Of a DNA stretch of 33,329 bases, positions 23,838 to 29,919 are shown piece by piece. The notes beneath the pieces are model-generated. The model ran no database searches, was not told the DNA's origin, and saw only the letters and a program-made list of their open reading frames with translations. The stretch lies in the NCBI GenBank assembly GCA_045403145.1, contig JAXIPA010000182.1, forward strand, positions 1 through 33,329. The letters run 5' to 3'. Source of the DNA: JAJYKN01 sp045403145 (GTDB lineage: Bacteria; Nitrospirota; UBA9217). The translations under genes were made by a program, and so were the position numbers. Numbering within the stretch: the stretch's first letter is position 1; each line of letters begins with the position of its first letter.

Positions 23838-26800
23838 ATGATACAAAGGAAAAAAGACGAGCAGGGCGTCGCTTATCAAAGAATTCTGGACCGGATGATC
23901 GAAGGATGCCAGATCATCAGCCCCGACTGGCGCTACCTGTATCTGAATGACGCGGCAGCCGGGCACGCATGCAGGGAGAAAAGCGACCTGCTCGGCCGGA
24001 GAATGGGCGAGGTGTTTCCCGGCATTGAAGAGACGGGGATGTTCAAGAAGCTTGCGGAATGCATGGAAACCCGCGTTCCCGCAGACATGATGAACGAATT
24101 CGTCTATCCGGACGGCTCCGCGGCATGGTTCGAGCTCCGTTTCCAGCCGGTTCCCGAGGGAGTGCTCGTCACGTCGCTGGACATCACCAGGCGCAAACGC
24201 TCTGAAGACCTGCTGCGCATCCGTTTGCGCCTCTCCGAGCTGGCCCAGGACGGCAGCCTGGATGAGCTGATGCAGGCGGCCCTGGACGACGCGGAAACGC
24301 TCACCGGCAGCACCATCGGGTTCTTCCACTTTGTCGACGCCGATCAGGAAACCCTCACCTTGCAGGCATGGTCCACCAACACGCTCAGGAAGATGTGCAC
24401 GGCGAAGGGCAAGGGCCGGCACTACCCGATGAGCCAGGCCGGGGTGTGGGCGGACTGTCTGCGCCAGCGCGCCCCCGTCATCCACAACGACTACGCAAGC
24501 CTGCAGGACAAGAATGGTTTGCCGGCGGGACACGCGCCTGTCGTGCGTGAACTGACCGTGCCCGTCCTGCGCGGCAATGCGGTGACCGCCATCATCGGCG
24601 TGGGCAATAAACCGACGGATTACACCCAAAACGACGTGGATACGGTGCAAGGGCTGGCCTCCCTGGTCATGGATCTGGTGGAGCGCAAGCGGGCGGAGGA
24701 CGCGCTGAAAGAAAAGGAAGGGCATTACATGAATCTTTTCGACTCGACTCTGGACGGCGTCTACCGCACTGACGCCAAGGGTGTGTTCACGCTTGCGAAC
24801 CCGGCAATGGCCCGGATGCTCGATTGTGATTCCCCCGAAAAGTTGATCGGCAGGCGGTCGCAGGATTTCTGGATTGAACCGGAGGAAAAAGACGCCTCCG
24901 TAAATGAATTGAGAAACAAAAAATCGGTAAGCGCGTTTCCGGTACGCTGTAGACGAGAAAACGGCGCGGTGACCTACGTTGAAATTTCCAGTCATATTCT
25001 GGAGGATGAAAACGGCAATTTCAAGGGCATAGAAGGGATCTTGAGGGATGTCACCGCCCGCAGAAACGCGGAAGGGGAAATTAAAACCCAGGCCCGCCAG
25101 CAGGAAGCGGTCGCCGAAATCGGACGGCTGGCCCTGATCGGCGGTTGCCTGGATGATCTTCTGAATGAGGCGGTCCTTAAAGTCGCCGACGTCCTCAATG
25201 TGGAGTACTGCAAAGTACTCGAACTGATTGCTGGAGGAAAAGGACTCCTGTTGCGATCCGGGGTCGGCTGGAAAGAAGGTCTCGTAGGAAGCGCGATTAT
25301 TGAAGCGGACACGAACTCGCAGGCGGGATATACCCTGTTATCCAAAGAGCCGGTCGTTGTTGAAGACCTTCAAAAAGAGGTTCGTTTCCAGGGTCCGCCG
25401 CTTCTCAGTGACCATAGTGTGGTGAGCGGCATGAGCGTGATTATCGGAGGATTGGAGCATCCTTACGGAGTTTTGGGCGCGCATTCTTCCCGGCGAAGGA
25501 CTTTCTCCAAAGATGCCATCTATTTTCTCCAGGCAGTTTCAAACGTGCTTGCGGAGGCGATAGAGCGCAAGAAGTCGGAAGAAGAAAAAATTCAGGGCAA
25601 ACAGGACTGGGAGGAAACCTTTGACAGCATCACTGATATGGTCACGGTCCATGACAAAGACTTCAATATCATACGGGCAAACAAGGCTGCTGAAAAGGCG
25701 CTCGGCCTTCCCTTCCTTGAGAAAACACCAGGTGCAAAGTGCTTTAGGCATTATCACGGCTCAAGAAAACCTCCCGAAGGCTGCCCGAGCTGCGCCTGTC
25801 TTCAGTCGGGAGAATCGGGATTATTCGAGGTGTTTGAGCCGCATCTGAACATGTTCATCGAGATAAGGGCGATCCCGAGATTTGACAGCAAGAATAATTT
25901 AATCGGGTTAATTCATATTGTAAGGGACGTCACCGACCGCAAAAAAGCGGAGGAGGAGCGAAAAAAACTCGAGGAGCAACTTCGCCAGACGCAGAAAATA
26001 GAAGCGATCGGTCTGCTCGCCGGCGGCGTGGCGCACGACTTCAATAACATCCTTTCCGCGATAATCGGCTACGCTTATCTTACCCTCATGAAAATGCAAG
26101 ATGTTGATCCTCTGCGGCACAATCTCGAACAGATACTGGAATCGACAAACAGGGCGACCGTACTTACGCAGAGCCTCCTCGCGTTCAGCAGAAAGCAGCC
26201 GGTCAATCTGTCCGTCATCAATTTGAACGAGGTGATAAAGGGATTCTCAAAATTTCTCCTCAGGCTGGTCCGGGAGGATGTCGCCCTGAAGACGGCGTGT
26301 GAGGAAGAAAATCTTTCCGTCCTGGCTGACAGAGGCCAGATAGAGCAGGTGATCATGAACCTCGTGACCAATGCCCGCGACGCCATGCCCAACGGCGGCA
26401 AATTGATCATAGAGACAAAGCGCGTTACATTAAACCGGAAGTTCATTGAACTTCATGGATACGGCAAGGAAGGCGAATACGCTCTTGTCTCGGTATCGGA
26501 TACGGGCATCGGGATGGACGAACAGACGAGATCGCACATATTCGAGCCATTTTTCACCACAAAAGAGCAGGGAAAAGGCACGGGATTGGGCCTGTCGATG
26601 GTATACGGTACGGTCAAGAAGCATGATGGTTTCATCAATGTCTACAGCGAACCGGGACACGGAACGACCTTTAAAATTTATCTCCCGGCAACCGGAGCGG
26701 CAGCGAAGGCAGATCATAAAATGACGGAAGAGCCGATCAAGCCGCGTGGTGGAACGGAAACCATTCTGATCGCTGAGGATGATGCGCCTATACGGCATCT

Positions 26801-27116
26801 CACCCAGGCGGCGCTGAAGCAATTCGGCTATACGGTCATAGAATCGATTGACGGAGCAGACGCCGTGGCCAAATTCAACGAGAATAAAGAAAAAATTGAA
26901 CTTGTTGTCCTGGACGGGATCATGCCGCGGATGAACGGAAAGGAAGCATTCAGGGAGATCAAGGCAGAGAGTCCAAGCATCAAGTGCATTTTCATGAGCG
27001 GGTATTCCGAAGACATCTTTACGAAAGACGGCCTGCCCGACGGCTCGGAATTCATTCTCAAACCGATAACCCCGTCCGATCTTCTGAAACGGGTCAGGGA
27101 AGTGCTGGATAAGTAG
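23838..27116 (+). CDS. Hybrid sensor histidine kinase, PAS-GAF-PAS-GAF-PAS-HisKA-HATPase-REC
   Basis: A 1092-residue cytoplasmic kinase without a transmembrane segment. Domains by eye: PAS (about 8-115), GAF (130-280), PAS (295-410), GAF (425-580), PAS with Cys-rich insert (590-705), HisKA with the H box GGVAHDFNN (His733), ATPase with NLVTNARDAM (Asn841 region), DTGIGMD and GKGTGLGL, and a receiver domain with phospho-acceptor Asp1026 (VLDGIMP). It should sense cytosolic signals, autophosphorylate and pass phosphate to its own receiver. The third PAS has Cys near 635 and a CPSCAC cluster near 650, a possible metal or redox site. AGGAGG is four bases before ATG 23838. No output domain is attached; the single-domain response regulator 0.6 kb downstream is a possible partner. 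Confidence 0.95.
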   Translation: MIQRKKDEQGVAYQRILDRMIEGCQIISPDWRYLYLNDAAAGHACREKSDLLGRRMGEVFPGIEETGMFKKLAECMETRVPADMMNEFVYPDGSAAWFELRFQPVPEGVLVTSLDITRRKRSEDLLRIRLRLSELAQDGSLDELMQAALDDAETLTGSTIGFFHFVDADQETLTLQAWSTNTLRKMCTAKGKGRHYPMSQAGVWADCLRQRAPVIHNDYASLQDKNGLPAGHAPVVRELTVPVLRGNAVTAIIGVGNKPTDYTQNDVDTVQGLASLVMDLVERKRAEDALKEKEGHYMNLFDSTLDGVYRTDAKGVFTLANPAMARMLDCDSPEKLIGRRSQDFWIEPEEKDASVNELRNKKSVSAFPVRCRRENGAVTYVEISSHILEDENGNFKGIEGILRDVTARRNAEGEIKTQARQQEAVAEIGRLALIGGCLDDLLNEAVLKVADVLNVEYCKVLELIAGGKGLLLRSGVGWKEGLVGSAIIEADTNSQAGYTLLSKEPVVVEDLQKEVRFQGPPLLSDHSVVSGMSVIIGGLEHPYGVLGAHSSRRRTFSKDAIYFLQAVSNVLAEAIERKKSEEEKIQGKQDWEETFDSITDMVTVHDKDFNIIRANKAAEKALGLPFLEKTPGAKCFRHYHGSRKPPEGCPSCACLQSGESGLFEVFEPHLNMFIEIRAIPRFDSKNNLIGLIHIVRDVTDRKKAEEERKKLEEQLRQTQKIEAIGLLAGGVAHDFNNILSAIIGYAYLTLMKMQDVDPLRHNLEQILESTNRATVLTQSLLAFSRKQPVNLSVINLNEVIKGFSKFLLRLVREDVALKTACEEENLSVLADRGQIEQVIMNLVTNARDAMPNGGKLIIETKRVTLNRKFIELHGYGKEGEYALVSVSDTGIGMDEQTRSHIFEPFFTTKEQGKGTGLGLSMVYGTVKKHDGFINVYSEPGHGTTFKIYLPATGAAAKADHKMTEEPIKPRGGTETILIAEDDAPIRHLTQAALKQFGYTVIESIDGADAVAKFNENKEKIELVVLDGIMPRMNGKEAFREIKAESPSIKCIFMSGYSEDIFTKDGLPDGSEFILKPITPSDLLKRVREVLDK

Positions 27117-27199
27117 AAACCTGCGGGCTTGAATGACCTTCACCCGCTCATGCTCCCAATAAACGGAGGCGAGTTCCCAGTTACCTCAAAACTTGCTAC

Positions 27200-27553
27200 T
27201 CACGGGGCCGTAAACGTTTTCAACAGCTCGATCACCGCTTTTTTTGCCTTTTTGGATTTTATCCTCCGGTACAACTGCAAAAGCGCTGTTTCGTCCTCGG
27301 GCACTTTCCCGTATGCCGCCGACGGTTCCCCCACGGCTTCCGCGGACGCCGGAAAGAACAGGGTGATCGGCACGTTGACGGCCCTGGCGATCTGCTTCAG
27401 CCGTTCCACGCTGATGTTGTCGCTGCCTTTCTCGTACTTCTGCACCTGCTGATAGGAGACGCTGATCAGTTCCGACAGCTCCATCTGGGTCATGCCGCGG
27501 GCCTTCCTGGCTTCTTTGATGATCTGTCCGATGCGTCTGTTTTCCTGTTTCAT
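27200..27553 (-). CDS. XRE-family HTH transcriptional regulator
   Basis: A 117-residue DNA-binding protein. The Cro/CI-type helix-turn-helix spans about residues 8-62 (IIKEARKARGMTQMELSELI, then SYQQVQKYEKGSDNI, then VERLKQIARAVNVP). A flexible linker and a basic helical C-terminus (LYRRIKSKKAKKAVIELL) follow. Its targets are unknown; a short inverted repeat in its own upstream region may be an operator. It lies convergent to the hybrid kinase gene and divergent from the response regulator, so it may regulate either. Ribosome site before ATG 27553 is weak. Confidence 0.92.
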   Translation of the reverse strand: MKQENRRIGQIIKEARKARGMTQMELSELISVSYQQVQKYEKGSDNISVERLKQIARAVNVPITLFFPASAEAVGEPSAAYGKVPEDETALLQLYRRIKSKKAKKAVIELLKTFTAP

Positions 27554-27588
27554 GCCGCTACTTTAAGAAATATCGGCCCAAATGTCCA

Positions 27589-27601
27589 TCAACCATAGGT
27601 T
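27589..27601. promoter_or_regulatory. Candidate XRE operator
   Basis: A perfect inverted repeat CAACC-ATA-GGTTG, 36 bases upstream of the XRE start codon and 12 bases before the -35 of the divergent response-regulator promoter. Its position suits auto- and cross-regulation, but with only one copy visible it is a guess. Confidence 0.3.
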
Positions 27602-27612
27602 GTTTTTAAAGC

Positions 27613-27641
27613 TTGACCGATACAACTATAAGTAGTATAAA
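27613..27641 (+). promoter_or_regulatory. Sigma-70 promoter of the response regulator
   Basis: TTGACC (27613-27618), a 17-base spacer and TATAAA (27636-27641): near-consensus. It gives a leader of about 100 bases before ATG 27749. Confidence 0.65.
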
Positions 27642-27748
27642 TGGGCATCCAGTGACGTATAGCAGACGCGGTCAGTCTTCCGTTTGACCGCATTTCGTCG
27701 GCGTGTTTCAACCGCGTTCGTAAGCCATGCCCGGGGGAACAGTAACTA

Positions 27749-28102
27749 ATGGAAGAAAAAATAACAGTTCTGGTAATCGAAGATTTCGTACAGGCCAGAG
27801 AAGCTCTGTGCGCCGTGCTGGAATCCAACGGCTTCGACGTACACTGCTGCGGGGACGGCGAATCGGCTCTCTCCGCCGCGGCACATAACGAATTTGAAGT
27901 CATTATCACGGATTACCGCATGCCGAATATGAACGGCGTGGAGGTGACAAGGCGCCTCCGCACGCGGTTTCCCGGGTCAATCATTATCGGCGTAAGCTCT
28001 GATCACGTGAGTGAGGCTTTTCTCGCGGCGGGAGCGGATGCTTTCCTGCTGAAACCCTATCGATACTCCGAGCTCGTAAACCTCCTGCGCGTGCGCCGAT
28101 GA
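27749..28102 (+). CDS. Single-domain response regulator (receiver)
   Basis: A 117-residue CheY-like protein with only a receiver domain: acidic pair Glu11/Asp12, phospho-acceptor Asp55 (TDYRMPNMNG), Ser83 or Ser84 in the switch position, and Lys102 in LLKPY. With no output domain, it must act through protein contacts or as a phosphorelay intermediate. The hybrid kinase upstream (23838-27116) is a candidate donor. The ribosome site (GGGGGA, 11-13 bases before ATG) is distant and weak. Confidence 0.92.
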   Translation: MEEKITVLVIEDFVQAREALCAVLESNGFDVHCCGDGESALSAAAHNEFEVIITDYRMPNMNGVEVTRRLRTRFPGSIIIGVSSDHVSEAFLAAGADAFLLKPYRYSELVNLLRVRR

Positions 28103-28240
28103 TGCTCCTCCCGCGTCCGTTTGTTCGCGGCATCACTCGTCCAGCGTCGTGATGAAAGCTGGTAGGGCAACAGCATCACCTTGCATAGCATCTTTTCGCT
28201 CAGAGCTGTTGGGGCGATACTCGACCTATTGACTGTTTTT

Positions 28241-28639
28241 TTAGGGCACAACGGTAAACTTCATCGTTTGGAAATGACTGTCAAAGGAAAAGGCCGTATC
28301 CAGTTTTAATCGCTGCATGACGGCAAAGCTTGTGCAGTCCGTATAGCTGAAATCTTTATCTTTGTACTTTAAAAAAATCTCCCACGCCCTGTTTTCATCA
28401 TCGCCGTTAACGGCAATGATCGTCACGAGCCGGCTGCTTTTGATCTTCTGCCCAAACTCCATGGCTGTTTTCCAGCCGAGCCTGTTCCGGAGAAGAGTGA
28501 TCGTTTCATCGAACACGAAATTCGTCGTTATAAGCGGGAAGGTATTGCTGGTGAGGAGTTGTACCGCAGATTGATGGTCGGGGTCATGTTTGTCGGTAAC
28601 GGCATACCAGGCGCCGGTGTCTACAAAAAGCCGCCTCAC
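28241..28639 (-). CDS. PIN-domain ribonuclease toxin (VapC type)
   Basis: A 132-residue toxin with the PIN acidic set Asp7 (FVDTGAW), Glu45 (FDETITLL), Asp101 (SYTDCTSFAVM) and Asp120 (SFDSHF). PIN toxins are Mg-dependent ribonucleases that cut tRNA or rRNA when free of antitoxin. All catalytic residues look intact. The start is GTG 28639, inside the end of the antitoxin gene (GTGA overlap), so translation is coupled. Confidence 0.93.
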   Translation of the reverse strand: MRRLFVDTGAWYAVTDKHDPDHQSAVQLLTSNTFPLITTNFVFDETITLLRNRLGWKTAMEFGQKIKSSRLVTIIAVNGDDENRAWEIFLKYKDKDFSYTDCTSFAVMQRLKLDTAFSFDSHFQTMKFTVVP

Positions 28640-28893
28640 GACTTTTTCCTCTTTTTCTTGTAGAGGTGGCGGTCGTGCTCACGGGCGACCGATGAACCGT
28701 CGCCCGCACCCATCCCGATGATGTCCCAGAGAGGGTCCTTTGCCTGTTCAGAGGCCTTCGCGGAAAATTTCTCGGTCACCAGGTCCCTGATGATGCTCGA
28801 AAGGCTTTTCCGCTTCCTGCGCGATATATCACGCAATATCTGATACTGCCAGTCTTCCAGGGAGATCTGCGTTCTATGCTTTGCGGTTTCCAT
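28636..28893 (-). CDS. Antitoxin of the PIN toxin (ribbon-helix-helix type)
   Basis: An 85-residue basic protein starting at ATG 28893, with AGGTGGGGG upstream. Residues 4-45 fit a ribbon-helix-helix DNA-binding domain (HRTQISLEDWQYQILRDISR, then SLSSIIRDLVTEKF). The rest (PLWDIIGMGAGDGSSVAREH) is the familiar toxin-wrapping tail of VapB-like antitoxins paired with PIN toxins. The stop codon overlaps the toxin start by four bases. A near-perfect promoter precedes it. A longer frame up to 28950 is rejected because it overlaps that promoter. Confidence 0.9.
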   Translation of the reverse strand: METAKHRTQISLEDWQYQILRDISRRKRKSLSSIIRDLVTEKFSAKASEQAKDPLWDIIGMGAGDGSSVAREHDRHLYKKKRKKS

Positions 28894-28932
28894 CCTGCCC
28901 CCACCTCGTCGAGCGATACCATCAATAGTTAC

Positions 28933-28961
28933 ATCATACATCACAGACACGATGCTGTCAA
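28933..28961 (-). promoter_or_regulatory. Sigma-70 promoter of the PIN toxin-antitoxin operon
   Basis: Perfect TTGACA (28956-28961), a 17-base spacer, and TATGAT (28933-28938), 39 bases before the antitoxin ATG. The spacer and -10 contain ATGATGT repeats that may be the antitoxin operator. Confidence 0.75.
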
Positions 28962-29050
28962 CGAATGACGATTAGTCCGCTGCAACCAGCAACAAAAATG
29001 AAACATAAGCATTGCGCCTCTGTTCTGTTGAAACGCTAACATACAAGACG

Positions 29051-29076
29051 CGACCCTATCGGACGACCCTATCGGA
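29051..29076. repeat. 13-bp tandem repeat
   Basis: Two perfect copies of CGACCCTATCGGA. Directly after them GTCCCATGGT (29077-29086) forms an inverted repeat with ACCATGGGAC (29158-29167), enclosing the promoter of the TumE-type gene. Confidence 0.7.
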
Positions 29077-29124
29077 GTCCCATGGTAGAAGGAGACCCTC
29101 CCCTGATTTCAGCGACTAAAAAAC

Positions 29125-29153
29125 TTGAGCTATACTCATAGTAGGTATATAAT
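29125..29153 (+). promoter_or_regulatory. Sigma-70 promoter of the TumE-type toxin-antitoxin pair
   Basis: TTGAGC (29125-29130), a 17-base spacer and perfect TATAAT (29148-29153). The predicted start point (about 29160) coincides with ATG 29161, which suggests a leaderless transcript. Confidence 0.65.
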
Positions 29154-29160
29154 ACCCACC

Positions 29161-29456
29161 ATGGGACACACAACTTCTTCTGCATACCAAGCAGATGCAG
29201 GGCGATGAGATCGTGGAGATCAAAATATGGAATGTGCCGAAATCCGCGGATAAACCGAATGGCGTCAAAATATCGCTCGTCTATGGTAAAGAGCGGCAAA
29301 AGGTTGCTTGGATATGATAACGCGGAGGGTAGAGGCTACCATAAGCATTTGGGTGATAGAGAAGAGCCCTATCACTTTGTCGATGTTTGGAAACTATTGG
29401 CTGATTTCAAAAAGGAAGTGAAGCGGTTGCGTGGGAGGGACTGGGATGAAGGTTAA
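29161..29456 (+). pseudogene. TumE-type (DUF6516) toxin gene with frameshift(s)
   Basis: Two frames together give a DUF6516/TumE-like protein. Frame 1 (around 29165-29290) reads LLLHTKQMQGDEIVEIKIWN, VPKSADKP and KISLVYGK. Frame 2 (29289-29456) continues SGKRLLGYDNAEGRGYHKHL and GDREEPYHFVDVWKLLADF. The shift lies at 29288-29294, where one extra A or G would account for it. Frame 1 also lacks a good start: removing one G of CCATGGGAC at 29161 would give MDTQLLLHTK in frame, right at the predicted transcription start. The toxin therefore seems inactivated by one or two single-base insertions, or the sequence has errors. The antitoxin gene overlaps its 3' end. Confidence 0.7.
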
Positions 29457-29811
29457 AAGAATACAAATAGGGATCAAGAGTCTGAATGAAACGCTCAAAG
29501 AGGCGGGCGAGGTTTTTGAACAGGCTGCCGCGGGAAAATCGGTAAAGCGCAGGTCGGCCATTTACTTCAGCACCATAACCGAGATGCGGCGCGTCCTGAC
29601 GGAAAAGCGCCTTGAGCTGATCAAGGTCATCAAGGACCGTAAACCTTCGTCGGTGTACGAACTGGCGAAATTCGTTCATCGGGACCTCAAAAATGTGCTC
29701 CAAGACCTGGCCTATCTCAAAGAGCTCGGTTTGGTTGAGCTGACGGAAACCGCTGACAAAAAGGTCCCCGCGGTCCATTTCGATAAGATCGCTTTTGAAA
29801 TCGCAATCTGA
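29446..29811 (+). CDS. HTH antitoxin of the TumE-type toxin
   Basis: A 121-residue protein with a MarR-like winged helix in the second half (LELIKVIKDRKPSSVYELAK, FVHRDLKNVLQDLAYLKELG, LVELTETADK). It has the profile of the DNA-binding partner encoded after DUF6516/TumE toxins. ATG 29446 is preferred because GGGAGG lies six bases upstream and it overlaps the toxin end by 11 bases, typical of coupled toxin-antitoxin genes. It is intact although the toxin is broken, so it may persist as an orphan antitoxin or regulator. Confidence 0.85.
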   Translation: MKVKRIQIGIKSLNETLKEAGEVFEQAAAGKSVKRRSAIYFSTITEMRRVLTEKRLELIKVIKDRKPSSVYELAKFVHRDLKNVLQDLAYLKELGLVELTETADKKVPAVHFDKIAFEIAI

Positions 29812-29828
29812 GCGCTTATGGATTCGCC

Positions 29829-29913
29829 AGAAGAGGCCCTGATATTGTTCCAAAGCCCTGCGTGATATATTTTCAAGGTGCTGGCAAACGAGCTGTCCTT
29901 TATTCGATGCCAT
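29829..29913 (-). pseudogene. Remnant of a GIY-YIG nuclease-like gene (N-terminus only)
   Basis: From ATG 29913 the frame reads MASNKGQLVCQHLENISRRA and LEQYQ, closely like the N-terminus of GIY-YIG proteins (of the ...YENISREALEKYQ...GRHGVYALY kind) found next to MmeI-like enzymes. After about 28 residues similarity stops, and the frame merely runs along the complement of the antitoxin gene. The start lies six bases after the restriction-modification gene stop, as in an operon. The body of the gene seems lost, possibly replaced by the toxin-antitoxin pair. Family recognition is from memory. Confidence 0.5.
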
Positions 29914-29919
29914 TGGATA

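Noticed and set aside
29069..29299. 76-codon minus-strand frame opposite the TumE-type gene
   Set aside because: It is the complement of the degraded toxin gene and its promoter; no independent evidence for coding.
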